From Rhizobium sp. ZPR4 (GTDB lineage: Bacteria; Pseudomonadota; Alphaproteobacteria; Rhizobiales; Rhizobiaceae), in contig NZ_CP157967.1 of the NCBI RefSeq assembly GCF_040215725.1, positions 1,426,001 to 1,490,000 on the forward strand: 64,000 nucleotides of DNA, written 5' to 3'. Position 1 is the first letter of the stretch, and each line of letters starts with the position of its first letter. Positions 35,202 to 45,809 of the stretch are shown piece by piece. Position numbers and translations under genes: made by a program. The notes beneath the pieces are model-generated. The model saw only the letters and a list, made by a program, of their open reading frames with translations, had not been told where the DNA came from and made no database searches.

Positions 35202-36420
35202 GATCCTGACCGCGGGAACGGCCCAGCAGGTTGGTAATGAAATCAGGCAGGCCGCGGGCATGGCCGGTGTCGACACCGGCGACGACACTCATCCCGACTC
35301 GCAGCGGAGGCTTGCCCGCCGTGTCGTCGATATTGATGATCATCGGTATGCGCTGTACGACCTTGACCCAGTTACCAGTTGTGTTTTGCGCCGGCAGAAG
35401 CGAGAAGCTCGAGCCGGATGCCGGCGAAATGCTGGCGACCGTGCCCTTCCACGTAACGCCCGGATAGGCATCGACCGAGATGTCGACCTTCTGGCCAGGC
35501 CGGACATAGGTGAGTTCGGTTTCCTTCGGGCTGGCATTGATCCACAGATGCGTGGTGGAAACCAGCGAGAAGCCCGGCTGGGAGGCCGTCAGATAGGCGC
35601 CGACCTGCAGCGAGGGTACGTTTGCGGTCACGCCGTCGAAGGGGGCCTTGACGACGGTGTCGTCAAGTTCGCGCTGCGCATTGTCAACCGCCGCCTTCGC
35701 CTGCAGATAGAGCGGGTTCTGCTCCGGAGGCAGATCGGCAGTACCTTCGCCGCCCAGCTGGGCGAGAGTCGCAGCGGCTGTGGCCTTTGCGACCAATACC
35801 TTCTGCTGCGCGGCTTCGAGATTGTGTCTGGCTTGGTCGAAGGCCGCCTTGGAAGCGACCGAATTGGTGATCAGGTTTTGCTGGCGGTCGAATTCCGTCT
35901 GATAGTACGGGATATCGGCCTGTGCCTGTGCAATTTCCGACAGGGATTGCTTGTAGCTCGCCTGCAGGTTCAGGATCTGGTTCCTGGCATTGCCGAGCTG
36001 TGCTTTCGCGCCCTCGAGCGCGATTCGGAAAGAATCCGGCTTCAGGCGAAAAAGCACCTGCCCTTTCCTAACGGTTTCGTTCTCATGCACGTCGATCGAG
36101 ATCACCGTGCCGGAGACGTCTGTGGAAACCCCGACCATGTCAGCCTGGATATAGGCATTGTCCGTGGACATGATCTGTCCGCCGGTAACGTAGTAATAAC
36201 CGCCGATGGCAAGTGCTATCGGAAGCAGCGCAAACATCACCGGCCGCGTCAGGCCGCGGCGCTTGCGCGGCGTTTCAGGAGGTGCAGCCGGTGTGGCCGG
36301 AACGGTCGTCGAGGGTTGCTGCGCCGGGTTGGAGGATGGGGCCTCGGCGACAGGAGTTTGACTTTGTTCGGAGGAGTTTGCGTTCGCGGGTACGCGAAGC
36401 GGAGAGGATGCTTCAGCCAT
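35194..36420 (-). CDS. emrA: HlyD/EmrA-family periplasmic adaptor
   Basis: 408 residues. Pro/Ala-rich cytoplasmic N-terminus, one membrane helix (VMFALLPIALAIGGYYYVTG), biotinyl-lipoyl-like half VSGTVISIDVHENETVRKGQ, a long coiled-coil hairpin (roughly 160-260, KAQLGNARNQILNLQASYKQ and onward), then the second lipoyl half and beta-barrel. It bridges EmrB to the outer-membrane channel. It overlaps MarR upstream by eight bases and EmrB downstream by eight, a tight marR-emrA-emrB operon. Confidence 0.95.
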   Translation of the reverse strand: MAEASSPLRVPANANSSEQSQTPVAEAPSSNPAQQPSTTVPATPAAPPETPRKRRGLTRPVMFALLPIALAIGGYYYVTGGQIMSTDNAYIQADMVGVSTDVSGTVISIDVHENETVRKGQVLFRLKPDSFRIALEGAKAQLGNARNQILNLQASYKQSLSEIAQAQADIPYYQTEFDRQQNLITNSVASKAAFDQARHNLEAAQQKVLVAKATAAATLAQLGGEGTADLPPEQNPLYLQAKAAVDNAQRELDDTVVKAPFDGVTANVPSLQVGAYLTASQPGFSLVSTTHLWINASPKETELTYVRPGQKVDISVDAYPGVTWKGTVASISPASGSSFSLLPAQNTTGNWVKVVQRIPMIINIDDTAGKPPLRVGMSVVAGVDTGHARGLPDFITNLLGRSRGQDHE

Positions 36421-36877
36421 GTTGTAACTCTTTGTCGACTGCCTTCGAACGGCAGGCGCTGACCAGGTTCGATTTCATAAGGGTAAGCAATTCATAGAGG
36501 CGTTCTTGATCTTCCTGAGAGGCGCCCTCGAGTGCTTCCCGGCGCGACTGTTCGCCTATGCTGCGCATGGTGTCCATTAGCGGACGAGCCTCTTCGCGCA
36601 TGTAAAGAAGCCAGCTTCGTCGATCGTTCGGATGCTGCCGGCGTTCCACCAGCCCCCGTTCGCTGAGCTTGTCGAGGATACGCACCAGGGTGATCGGCTC
36701 GATTTCCAGAATCTCGGCCAGTCCGGCCTGATGGATACCTTCATTGTTCGCGAGGTAGGCAAGGGTCTGCCACTGCGAGCGTGTCAGGCCCAAATCCTTC
36801 GCACGCTGCTCGAATCTCTTTCGAAGCAGTCGAGCAACGTCATGGAGGAGAAAACCAACGGTGGGTGTCGAATTCAT
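36413..36877 (-). CDS. MarR-family repressor of the emrAB operon
   Basis: 154 residues. The winged-helix core reads LTRSQWQTLAYLANNEGIHQ, AGLAEILEIEPITLVRILDK and LSERGLVERRQHPNDRRSWL, the standard MarR recognition helix and wing (DxRxxxLxLT-like). As first gene of the operon it should repress itself and the pump until a phenolic ligand binds. The 60 bases upstream are AT-rich, with two copies of TAAGC-ACC spaced about 30 bases apart, a possible operator. Confidence 0.93.
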   Translation of the reverse strand: MNSTPTVGFLLHDVARLLRKRFEQRAKDLGLTRSQWQTLAYLANNEGIHQAGLAEILEIEPITLVRILDKLSERGLVERRQHPNDRRSWLLYMREEARPLMDTMRSIGEQSRREALEGASQEDQERLYELLTLMKSNLVSACRSKAVDKELQHG

Positions 36878-37089
36878 GGTATGAGGAGCCTGCTATTCAT
36901 AAGCAACCTTATAATTGTCATTACCTATAGTAAGCGACCATGCGATACAAGAGGGTGGGCGTTCAACAAGTGGCGACGGTCAAGATGTCGCAGGGAGTGT
37001 CGCAAAGATGTCGCAGCAGGCGCTGGTTGTGGCGTATTTGGTGGGAACTACAGCTCTCAGGTGTGGCCGCCTCCACTTCCGACCAATTG

Positions 37090-37120
37090 AAAAGGCGCGG
37101 ACGGTTCGTCCGCGCCTTTT
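37090..37120 (-). terminator. Bidirectional-looking intrinsic terminator
   Basis: GGCGCGGACG and CGTCCGCGCC form a perfect 10-bp stem with a three-base loop, flanked by AAAA and TTTT. It lies 63 bases past the stop of the DUF883-like gene on the minus strand. Confidence 0.9.
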
Positions 37121-37183
37121 CGGCAGTTTCGCAGCTGTGGTGGCTCGCAGGGCTCGTCCACCGATCGAAAGTTCGTCCTGAAG

Positions 37184-37465
37184 CTAGCGTCGGCTCAGGA
37201 GACCGATCAGATAGCCGATGCCGGCTGCGGCAGCGACCATGAAAATCGGGTCTTCGCGAACTCTCTCGCGCAACTGCTCGGTGATCTCCTGGGCTTCCTC
37301 CGCGACGACAGATTTCGCTCCCTGCCCCACAGCCGCCACGCTTTGTGACAGCTTTGCCAGATCTTCGCGCAACGCTGCGACCTGGGCGGCAAGATCCTCC
37401 ATTGCCGTTTCCGTTTGTGCTCGTGCCGAAGACGACTGAGTGGAGGCTGATTTCGTCTCTGCCAT
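37184..37465 (-). CDS. DUF883/ElaB-YqjD-like membrane-anchored protein
   Basis: 93 residues from ATG 37465 behind AAGGAGC. An amphipathic helical region (METAMEDLAAQ-type heptads, LREDLAKLSQSVAAVGQGAK) leads to the DUF883 tail VREDPIFMVAAAAGIGYLIG and LLSRR. Enterobacterial YqjD and ElaB tether ribosomes to the inner membrane in stationary phase; whether this holds here is unknown. Divergent from ppiD, ending at a strong terminator. Confidence 0.85.
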   Translation of the reverse strand: MAETKSASTQSSSARAQTETAMEDLAAQVAALREDLAKLSQSVAAVGQGAKSVVAEEAQEITEQLRERVREDPIFMVAAAAGIGYLIGLLSRR

Positions 37466-37645
37466 CGTTTGCTCCTTGTGTTTCCGTATTGCTGAAACGC
37501 CGCCGCTTCTCAAAGGTTCCGGCATATTTGCGCCTCATCCGGCGATTTCCCCGCTGGCTCTTCAATTCCGGTTCGGATTGTTCTAAGGAACTCCGATTGT
37601 TTCGCCTGCGGGCGAAGACTTGATGATGACGAGGTTTGCTTTCCG

Positions 37646-39538
37646 ATGTTCGACGTGCTGAGAAAAATCGCCCAGACCTGGGTTGCCAAGGGTTTGTTGC
37701 TTCTTCTTGCGGCAGCCTTCGGCGTGTGGGGCGTCGAGCGGTCCCTCATCACCGGTGGCAGCAGCAATACCGTTGTCACGGTTGGCGATCAGCACATTGA
37801 TACCAACGAGTTCCGTCTCGCCTATCGCCGCCAGATCCAGGCGATCAGCCAGCAGCTGCGCATGCAGATCACGCCGGAGCAGGCCCGCGCCTTCGGTATC
37901 GGGCAGCAGACGGTCGCGCAGCTCGTCGCCGGCGCCTCGCTCGATCAGCTTGCCGCCGATATGAACCTCGGCCTTTCGCAAGACCGCCTTGCCAAGCTCA
38001 TCGGCGACGATCCTGCTTTCAAGGCTGCGAACGGCGCCTTTGACCGTCAAAAGTTCGATATGCTTCTGCGCAATAGCAGCATATCGCCGGACGATTATAT
38101 CAAGGAGCGCAGCAAGGTCGCGATCCGCAGCCAGATCGTCGAGGCGGTATCGAACGGCTTTATCGCGCCTTCGGTTCTTGTCGATGCGGTCAAGCAGTAT
38201 CATGACGAGACCCGCAGCATCGATTATCTGCTGCTGACCAATGCCAATATCGATCCCGTTAAGGCGCCGGCCGACGACGTGTTGCAGAAATGGTTCGATG
38301 GTGTGAAGTCGAAATATCGTGCACCTGAATACCGTAAGTTCGCCTATGTGAAGCTGCAGGCCGAGGATATTGCCGATCTGGCAAGTGTTACGGATGACGA
38401 AGTGCGCGCGCAGTTCGACAAGCGCAAGGACAGCTTTACCACGCCGGGAACGCGCACCATCGAGCAGTTGACTTTCGCCAACAAGGATCTTGCCAACGCG
38501 GCCGCCGATGCGTTGAAGACGGGAACCACCTTCGACCAGCTCGTCTCCGACCAGGGCAAGAAGCCGTCCGACGTGCTGCTCGGCACCTTCACCAAGGATC
38601 AGGTTCCGGACAAGACCGTTGCCGAAGCTGCTTTCGCCGTCTCCAAGGAAGGCGGTACAACCCCGGTCGTGGACGGTTCGTTCGGCCCGGTCATCCTGCG
38701 CGTGACCAATGTAAAGAACGAAACGGCGAAGAATTTCGACGAGGTCAAGGAAGATATCCGCAAGCAGATTGCGCTCGCCAACGCCGCCAACGAAATCACC
38801 AGCGTCCACGACAAGTTCGAAGACCTGCGCGGCTCTGGCGCATCGCTGCAGGATGCAGCTTCGCAGCTCAAGCTGAAGCTCGTCACCATCGATGCGATCG
38901 ATCAGACTGGCCTCGATCAGAAGGGCAATGAGATCAAGGATCTGCCGGCCCGACAGCAGCTGATTTCGGAAGTCTTCAAGGCCGATCAGGGCGGTAACCC
39001 TGCTCCCCTGACAGTCGGCAACGACGGCTACATCTGGTATGACGTCATGAACGTCACGCCCGATCACGATCGTCCGCTTGCCGAAGTGCGTGAAAAGGCC
39101 GTCGCCGACTGGACCGCGGAGCAGCAGAAGGTCGCGCTTGCCGCCAAGGCAACCGAGCTGAAACAGGCAGCGCAGAAGGGCAAGTCGCTTGCCGACATCG
39201 CCACGCCGCTTGGCATTGCCGTCGAAAGCAAGACCGGTATCACGCGCTCGACGGATGATCCGGTTCTCGGTCGCGGTGGTATCGCTGCCGCCTTCTCTGG
39301 TCCAATCGACACGGCCGCAAATGCCGTCGGCGCCGATGACACGACGCAGATCCTGCTCAAGGTCACCGATGTCAACGACAATCCGACGACAGATGCGCTG
39401 AGCAACGACGATCAGCAGGTCGCCCAGATCGCCAATGCGGCAGGCGACGACATCCTCGACCAGATGGTCAATCAGCTGCAGTCCAAATACGCCGTCACGG
39501 TCAACCAGAGCCTCGCCGAACAGGCGATGTCCCGCTAG
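37646..39538 (+). CDS. ppiD: PpiD-like peptidyl-prolyl isomerase / periplasmic chaperone
   Basis: 630 residues. Single N-terminal membrane helix ([20 protein letters not shown]), SurA_N-like helical chaperone domain ([20 protein letters not shown] onward), then a parvulin domain around 250-360 ([20 protein letters not shown], ...[18 protein letters not shown]) and a second helical region. It assists folding of exported and outer-membrane proteins next to the translocon. It starts a plus-strand run ppiD-trpD-trpC-moaC-moeA with gaps of 25, 6, 1 and 3 bases, so a shared transcript is likely. Confidence 0.94.
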   Translation: MFDVLRKIAQTWVAKGLLLLLAAAFGVWGVERSLITGGSSNTVVTVGDQHIDTNEFRLAYRRQIQAISQQLRMQITPEQARAFGIGQQTVAQLVAGASLDQLAADMNLGLSQDRLAKLIGDDPAFKAANGAFDRQKFDMLLRNSSISPDDYIKERSKVAIRSQIVEAVSNGFIAPSVLVDAVKQYHDETRSIDYLLLTNANIDPVKAPADDVLQKWFDGVKSKYRAPEYRKFAYVKLQAEDIADLASVTDDEVRAQFDKRKDSFTTPGTRTIEQLTFANKDLANAAADALKTGTTFDQLVSDQGKKPSDVLLGTFTKDQVPDKTVAEAAFAVSKEGGTTPVVDGSFGPVILRVTNVKNETAKNFDEVKEDIRKQIALANAANEITSVHDKFEDLRGSGASLQDAASQLKLKLVTIDAIDQTGLDQKGNEIKDLPARQQLISEVFKADQGGNPAPLTVGNDGYIWYDVMNVTPDHDRPLAEVREKAVADWTAEQQKVALAAKATELKQAAQKGKSLADIATPLGIAVESKTGITRSTDDPVLGRGGIAAAFSGPIDTAANAVGADDTTQILLKVTDVNDNPTTDALSNDDQQVAQIANAAGDDILDQMVNQLQSKYAVTVNQSLAEQAMSR

Positions 39539-39563
39539 ACCCATACGGGAGGATGGATCATCA

Positions 39564-40586
39564 ATGACAGAATTGAAGCCTTTCCTCGCCAAGGTCGCCA
39601 ATCGTGAGGCGCTGACGCGGGACGAAGCCCGGCAGGCATTCGAAATCCTGATGTCGGGCGAGGCCACGCCGTCGCAGATCGGTGCCTTTCTCATGGCGTT
39701 GCGCGTGCGCGGCGAAACGGTTGATGAGATCGTCGGCGCCGTGACCACGATGCGGGCCAAGATGCTGCCGGTGAAGGCGCCGGCGGATGCCATCGATATC
39801 GTCGGCACCGGCGGCGATGGTTTTGGCACATACAATATCTCGACGCTGGCGGCATTCATCGTCGCCGGCGCCGGCGTGCCCGTCGCCAAGCACGGCAATC
39901 GGGCTCAGAGTTCCAAGGCCGGCACCGCCGACACACAGTCCGTATTGGGCATCAAGCTTGATATCGGACCGGAGACGATCGCCCGCTGCATTCGGGAAGC
40001 CGGTATCGGCTTCATGTTCGCGCAGCTGCATCATTCCTCCATGCGCCATGTCGGTCCCTCGCGCGTCGAACTCGGCACGCGGACGATCTTCAACCTTCTT
40101 GGTCCGCTTTCGAATCCCGCGGGCGCGCGCCGCCAGCTGCTCGGCGTCTTCGCACCGCAATGGGTGCTGCCGCTGGCCGAAGTTCTGAAGGATCTGAAAG
40201 CCGAGAGCGTCTGGGTCGTGCATGGCGACGGCCTCGATGAAATCACCACGACCGGCAAGACCTCCGTCGCAGCTCTGGAAAACGGCAAGATCCGCAGCTT
40301 CGAGCTGACACCATCAGATTTCGGTCTGCAGCATGCCGATCTTGCCGATCTCAAGGGCGGCGACGGCGTTGCCAATGCTGCGGCTCTTCGTGCGGTGCTG
40401 GGTGGCGAAAAGAACGCCTATCGCGACATCGCTCTTGCCAATGCGGCCGCCTCGCTGGTCATTGCCGGCAAGGCGGAAACGCTCCATGATGGCATGAAGC
40501 TCGCGGCCCATTCGCTCGATAGCGGCGCTACCGCCGTTGCGTTGGAAAAGCTCATTGCCGTTTCCAACGAGGAAGGACAGGGCTAG
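39564..40586 (+). CDS. trpD: Anthranilate phosphoribosyltransferase
   Basis: 340 residues from ATG 39564 behind GGGAGGATGG. PRPP-binding loop [20 protein letters not shown], then [20 protein letters not shown], and [20 protein letters not shown] with [16 protein letters not shown]. It transfers phosphoribose to anthranilate, the second step of tryptophan synthesis. Full length, all family blocks intact. Confidence 0.97.
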   Translation: MTELKPFLAKVANREALTRDEARQAFEILMSGEATPSQIGAFLMALRVRGETVDEIVGAVTTMRAKMLPVKAPADAIDIVGTGGDGFGTYNISTLAAFIVAGAGVPVAKHGNRAQSSKAGTADTQSVLGIKLDIGPETIARCIREAGIGFMFAQLHHSSMRHVGPSRVELGTRTIFNLLGPLSNPAGARRQLLGVFAPQWVLPLAEVLKDLKAESVWVVHGDGLDEITTTGKTSVAALENGKIRSFELTPSDFGLQHADLADLKGGDGVANAAALRAVLGGEKNAYRDIALANAAASLVIAGKAETLHDGMKLAAHSLDSGATAVALEKLIAVSNEEGQG

Positions 40587-41408
<822 letters not shown>

Positions 41409-41409
41409 A

Positions 41410-41904
41410 ATGAGCACGCTGAAGGCCGGTCTCACACATATCGATGCCTCGGGCGAAGCGCATATGGTCGATGTCGGCGACAAGGCCGAAACGGCACGCA
41501 GCGCTACGGCTACCGGCTACGTCAAGATGAAGCCGGAGACCCTGGCGCTGATCCGCGAAGGCAACGCCAAGAAGGGCGATGTCATCGGCACGGCGCGGCT
41601 CGCCGGCATCATGGCAGCCAAGCAGACCAGCAATCTCATTCCGCTTTGCCATCCATTGATGCTGACAAAGGTGGCCGTCGATATCGAAGAGGACGCTGCC
41701 CTGCCCGGCCTGCGAGTGATCGCGACGGCAAAGCTGACCGGTCGCACCGGTGTCGAGATGGAGGCGCTGACGGCGGTTTCCGTCGCCTGCCTGACGATCT
41801 ACGACATGGCCAAGGCCGCCGATCGTGGCATGGAAATCGGCGGCATCACTCTATTGGAGAAATCCGGCGGCAAATCGGGGGATTTCCGCCATCCGGGGGC
41901 CTAA
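41410..41904 (+). CDS. moaC: Cyclic pyranopterin monophosphate synthase
   Basis: 164 residues. Motifs [40 protein letters not shown], and [20 protein letters not shown] with catalytic AADRGMEI. It converts the MoaA product to cPMP, the first stable molybdopterin precursor. It starts one base after the trpC stop, linking tryptophan and Mo-cofactor genes on one transcript, a known rhizobial arrangement. Confidence 0.97.
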   Translation: MSTLKAGLTHIDASGEAHMVDVGDKAETARSATATGYVKMKPETLALIREGNAKKGDVIGTARLAGIMAAKQTSNLIPLCHPLMLTKVAVDIEEDAALPGLRVIATAKLTGRTGVEMEALTAVSVACLTIYDMAKAADRGMEIGGITLLEKSGGKSGDFRHPGA

Positions 41905-41907
41905 CAC

Positions 41908-43134
41908 ATGAGCCTATTGCCCGTCGCCGAAGCGCAAGCGCGCCTGTTGGACAGCGCCGCGCCGATCCATCGCTTCGAAAGCGTTCCGCTCGACATGGCC
42001 GAGGGTCGGGTTCTGGCCAAAGATCTGACGGCCCGCCTAACCCAGCCGCCTTTCGACGCCTCGGCGATGGATGGCTATGCGCTGCGCTTCGAGGATGCTG
42101 CAGCGCCTGGTTCGGAACTGCAGGTCATCGGCGCCTCCGCCGCCGGCCATGCCTTCGATGGCAGCGTCGGCAAGGGCGAAGCAGTTCGCATCTTCACCGG
42201 CGCTCCCGTTCCGTCAGGCACCGATTCGGTTCTCCTGCAGGAAGATGCGGAGCGCCTGGAAGGCGATCGTATCCGCACGACCTATCCCTTGCGCAAGGGG
42301 CAGCATATTCGCCCGCGCGGACAGGATTTCCTGGAAGGCGAAGCTGTGCTTCCCGTCGGTACGGTGATGGACTTCTCGCGGCTCACTGTCGCCGCGGCCA
42401 TGAATCATCCGGCATTGGATGTCTATCGCCGGCCGCTGGTGGCGATTCTCGCGACCGGCGATGAGCTCGTCGCTCCGGGCAATGAACCAGGGCCATCGCA
42501 AATCATTGCCTCGAATACCTTTGGCATTGCCGCACTCGCGCGCAATGCCGGCGCCCATGTGCTTGATCTCGGCATCGTTGCCGACGACAGCGACGAGATT
42601 ACCGCTGCCATTGGCCGTGCGCAGGTGGCAAAGGCCGATATCATCGTCACGCTCGGCGGCGCCTCGGTCGGCGATCACGATCTGGTGCAGGCGACGATGA
42701 TCGCCGCGGGGATGAAGCTGGATTTCTGGCGCATTGCCATGCGCCCCGGTAAGCCCCTGATGGTCGGTAGCCTCGGCGACATGCATGTCCTCGGCCTTCC
42801 CGGCAATCCTGTCTCCAGCCTCGTCTGCGGACTGCTTTTTCTCGAACCTCTGATTCGCAAGCGCGCATCCCTGCCTCCGGTAAAGCGTGAAGGCATTGCA
42901 CGCGCCGCCGTGCCCTTCGCCGCGAACGATCAGCGACAGGATTACGTCCGCGCGACGCTGACGAAAGCTGCCGACGGGGGCTGGCTCGCCGAGCCCTTCT
43001 CCAAACAGGATTCGTCGATGATGAAGGTCTTTTCGCGCGCCGACTCCCTGGTCGTGCGTCCGCCGCACGCGCCGGAGCTTGAGGTGGGGGCGACGACTGG
43101 GGTGATATTTCTGCGCCCGGATCTGCTCGGCTAG
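41908..43134 (+). CDS. moeA: Molybdopterin molybdenumtransferase
   Basis: 408 residues. N-terminal [20 protein letters not shown], domain [23 protein letters not shown] and [20 protein letters not shown], then [20 protein letters not shown] and [12 protein letters not shown], ending in the small domain IV. It inserts molybdate into adenylylated molybdopterin. Last gene of the ppiD-trp-moa operon; a copy of the intergenic repeat begins 21 bases after its stop. Confidence 0.96.
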   Translation: MSLLPVAEAQARLLDSAAPIHRFESVPLDMAEGRVLAKDLTARLTQPPFDASAMDGYALRFEDAAAPGSELQVIGASAAGHAFDGSVGKGEAVRIFTGAPVPSGTDSVLLQEDAERLEGDRIRTTYPLRKGQHIRPRGQDFLEGEAVLPVGTVMDFSRLTVAAAMNHPALDVYRRPLVAILATGDELVAPGNEPGPSQIIASNTFGIAALARNAGAHVLDLGIVADDSDEITAAIGRAQVAKADIIVTLGGASVGDHDLVQATMIAAGMKLDFWRIAMRPGKPLMVGSLGDMHVLGLPGNPVSSLVCGLLFLEPLIRKRASLPPVKREGIARAAVPFAANDQRQDYVRATLTKAADGGWLAEPFSKQDSSMMKVFSRADSLVVRPPHAPELEVGATTGVIFLRPDLLG

Positions 43135-43154
43135 AGCCGTTCCACTTTTCTTCG

Positions 43155-43225
43155 AATCGCGAAAACGCTCTATCTGTTTGTTTTTACGCAATTCCGGACG
43201 GAAAACCGCGCTGTTCGGGAAGTCG
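43155..43225 (+). repeat. Rhizobial intergenic palindromic repeat, copy B
   Basis: Shares CGCTCTATCT, TTGTTTTTACGCAATTCC and GGACGGAAAACCGC with copies A and C, in the same orientation as copy A. The 3' block (CACTTTTCC..GAATTGC) of copy A is replaced here by CTGTTCGGGAAG. It lies at the 3' end of moeA. Confidence 0.75.
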
Positions 43226-43336
43226 GAACATTGGGCGGGAGTAAACACCCCGTTTTGACTTGAACTGTTGAGTGCTTCCCGCGATACGTCCGACGCAGAG
43301 ACGGGAAGCTTCCGTCACGCCTGATGCTTCCGGGAC

Positions 43337-44209
43337 TTACGTCTTGGCGGCGTTCTGTGCAGCCTCGAAGACTTCGCGTGCTGTCGTCGTACCCGCTATG
43401 TGCTCCGTACCCTCGACTCCGAGGACCATCCATCCTGCATTCACGGCTTCAAACATTTCTTCGGCAGGTCCGGTGCGGCCCTTCGGAATGCCTAACTGCT
43501 CGAACGCTTCCGCCCACCCTGCACGCGGGACTGCAAAGGCTCTCACGTCGAGTTTCAGGACTTCACCCAATTGCGCAGCAACTTCATCCGCACTGACCAT
43601 CGAACCGAGCTCGATGACGCGCTGCCCTGACCAGGCTGGCCCGGTCAAAAGGGTTGCGACTTCCGCCCCGATGTCGTTCGTCGCGACCATGGTCGATTTC
43701 CGGTCTGTTGGATTGTAGTAGACCGGTAGCGTTCCGCCCTGAGCGATCTGCAAGCCGTAGAGGAAGTTTTCGAAGAAGCCGCCTGCGCGCACAAATGCGA
43801 TTGGGGATGTCAGGTCGCGAAAACCCTGTTCCAGAAGCGACAAGGCGGTGATCATCCCGAGCCCGCTGGTTCTGTTCGCACCCATTGATGAAAGTGCAAC
43901 CACGCGCGGCGGAGCTGCCTTGGTGAGCGCCTCGACATAGTTTGCAATCACGCCCTTTGCTTCTTTGTAATCGGGCGAAGGCGCCCAGACAGACGGCAAC
44001 ATGACAAATGCGCCTTCGACGCCTTTGAGCGCATGCTCGATGGCCGCCGGATCATTCCAATCGCCGTCTACCAATTCCACGCCCTGGTTTGCCCAGCTCG
44101 AAGCCTGCTCGCGATTACGGACCAGCGCGCGCACTTGCCCGCCGCGCGCCAAAAGGTGTTTGGCCGTTGCGCCGCCCACTTTCCCTGTGATTCCCATTAC
44201 TAAAAACAT
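43337..44209 (-). CDS. NmrA-like NAD(P)-binding protein (atypical SDR)
   Basis: 290 residues. Dinucleotide loop MFLVMGITGKVGGATAKHLL (GxTGxxG), then VRALVRNREQASSW, VVALSSMGANRT and FVRAGGFFENFLYG, typical of NmrA/HSCARG atypical SDRs. Such proteins sense NADP or reduce small substrates, often without the YxxxK catalytic pair, which is not seen here. It lies 45 bases downstream of the DoxX-like gene, in one operon divergent from a LysR regulator. Confidence 0.9.
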   Translation of the reverse strand: MFLVMGITGKVGGATAKHLLARGGQVRALVRNREQASSWANQGVELVDGDWNDPAAIEHALKGVEGAFVMLPSVWAPSPDYKEAKGVIANYVEALTKAAPPRVVALSSMGANRTSGLGMITALSLLEQGFRDLTSPIAFVRAGGFFENFLYGLQIAQGGTLPVYYNPTDRKSTMVATNDIGAEVATLLTGPAWSGQRVIELGSMVSADEVAAQLGEVLKLDVRAFAVPRAGWAEAFEQLGIPKGRTGPAEEMFEAVNAGWMVLGVEGTEHIAGTTTAREVFEAAQNAAKT

Positions 44210-44254
44210 GTATTTTCTCCTGATGTTGCGGGACAGACTGATGCCCCCGTTGGT

Positions 44255-44677
44255 TCAATGGATAAGCGGCAGAATGGCCCGTACACGGGGATCGCGCAGA
44301 TAGAGGCTGCCCCATGTCATCGCGCCCAGAAGCAGGGAAATAAGTTCCGGCGGCGACCCCAACTCACCGACGCGGACATGAGCGCAGATGGCGCCTCCCA
44401 GAAAGCCGGTCACCAGGATCGCGCCGAGAACGGCGGTGGCCGGAATGGCGTAGAGGATGGCGCAGGCGAGTATGATCGGACCCACGATACGGGTCAGGTC
44501 CATGGCGAACCCGGTTTCCTGCAACATGCTCGCGATCTGCGCTGGCGCGAAGAGCTGTATAGCCCCATCTGTCACCAGAGCGATAACGACAAACGCGCTC
44601 ATCATCCGACCGGCTAACTGGGCGCGATACAAGTTCATGGTTTCAGGCAACTGACGCAGGTTCATGGTTTTAGACAC
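44255..44677 (-). CDS. DoxX-like integral membrane protein
   Basis: 140 residues from GTG 44677, preferred because GGAG lies eight bases ahead (an ATG four codons later is poorly spaced). Four hydrophobic segments (MMSAFVVIALVTDGAIQLFA, IVGPIILACAILYAIPATAV, LGAILVTGFLGGAICAHVRV, LISLLLGAMTWGSLYL) fit the DoxX / DUF4267-like family. DoxX proteins pair with quinone-linked oxidoreductases. Co-transcribed with the NmrA-like gene and divergent from LysR. Confidence 0.85.
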   Translation of the reverse strand: MSKTMNLRQLPETMNLYRAQLAGRMMSAFVVIALVTDGAIQLFAPAQIASMLQETGFAMDLTRIVGPIILACAILYAIPATAVLGAILVTGFLGGAICAHVRVGELGSPPELISLLLGAMTWGSLYLRDPRVRAILPLIH

Positions 44678-44793
44678 TTGTCGTTCTCCGAAAGGATCAT
44701 CTAATTTCGAAGCTACTGTGTCTCCACGGTATGATAAACATCTTGGAATTGAACTGACTGTTCTCTCAGAAAAGAACAATATCGAGGCACGAA

Positions 44794-45699
44794 ATGCAGA
44801 ATCTCGAACCTATCCTCATTTTTATAACAGTCGCGGAAATGGGAAGTTTTACTCACGCAGCCGATAGCCTGGGCATCCAAAAGGGGAGAGCCTCAACGGC
44901 GGTCCGGAAGCTGGAAGAAGATGTGGGTGTCAGGCTCCTTCACCGGACGACGCGCAGTGTGCAGTTAACGGAGGATGGACGCGCATTTCATGCCCGCGCC
45001 CGTGATCTGCTTGCTGAAGTTGATGACCTGCACTCGATGTTCGCAGGCGATAGCGTAGCACTCCGCGGGCGTTTACGGGTCGATCTCCCGACCGAAGTGG
45101 CGCGCACAACGATCGTGCCGGCCTTGCCGGCCTTTATGGCGACCCACCCCGAGTTGGAGCTGGAGCTGTCGAGTAGCGATCGCCAAGTTGATCTGGTTCA
45201 AGAAGGATTTGACTGTGTATTGCGGCTTGGCCCCATCAGGGACGAGACGCTGATCGCCCGCTCACTGGGTTTCTTGCGCATGGTCAATGCTGCCAGTCCC
45301 GCCTATTTGGCGCGCTACGGCATTCCTCGATCGCTGGAAGATCTCCGGCGTCAGCAACATCGGACAATTCATTTTTCGACGATGCTGGGCGTAAAACCCC
45401 ATGGGTGGGAATATCCGGACGGTGATGGCTACGCGACGTTTCAGTTACCTGGTTCGCTACACGTCAACAGCGCGCAGACCTACGACGCCGCCGCCCTCGC
45501 CGGCCTTGGCCTGATTCAGGCGCCACTCTTGGGGATTGGCCAATACTTAGAGAGTGGAGCGCTTGTGGAGATCATGCCCGATTTTCGTCGCCGGGCGATC
45601 GCCGTGTCTCTTGTCGTAGCACATCGGAGCAATCTGTCGCGCCGAGTTCGCGCATTCATGACATGGATCGAAGACCTGCTGACGCCCTATCTGGAATAG
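44794..45699 (+). CDS. LysR-family regulator of the DoxX-NmrA operon
   Basis: 301 residues. HTH: ILIFITVAEMGSFTHAADSL then GIQKGRASTAVRKLEEDVGV, followed by RLLHRTTRSVQLTEDGRAFH. Effector domain of the CrgA/DmlR-like branch (GRLRVDLPTEVARTTIVPAL...). It is divergent from the DoxX-like gene across 116 bases and probably controls it, with redox or electrophile induction guessed from the neighbours. Confidence 0.93.
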   Translation: MQNLEPILIFITVAEMGSFTHAADSLGIQKGRASTAVRKLEEDVGVRLLHRTTRSVQLTEDGRAFHARARDLLAEVDDLHSMFAGDSVALRGRLRVDLPTEVARTTIVPALPAFMATHPELELELSSSDRQVDLVQEGFDCVLRLGPIRDETLIARSLGFLRMVNAASPAYLARYGIPRSLEDLRRQQHRTIHFSTMLGVKPHGWEYPDGDGYATFQLPGSLHVNSAQTYDAAALAGLGLIQAPLLGIGQYLESGALVEIMPDFRRRAIAVSLVVAHRSNLSRRVRAFMTWIEDLLTPYLE

Positions 45700-45809
45700 A
45701 TAGCCGCTTTCGCGATGACTCATTTTTCCCGGAACGGCGGCAAACGAGACAAGCAAGAGCCGGGAGGTTTGACCCACCCGGCCCATATTTCTTCAGATCG
45801 GTAGACCGA

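Noticed and set aside
37583..39898. 771-codon open frame antisense to ppiD and the start of trpD
   Set aside because: The opposite frame gives full-length PpiD with all family features; this is a shadow of high-GC coding sequence.
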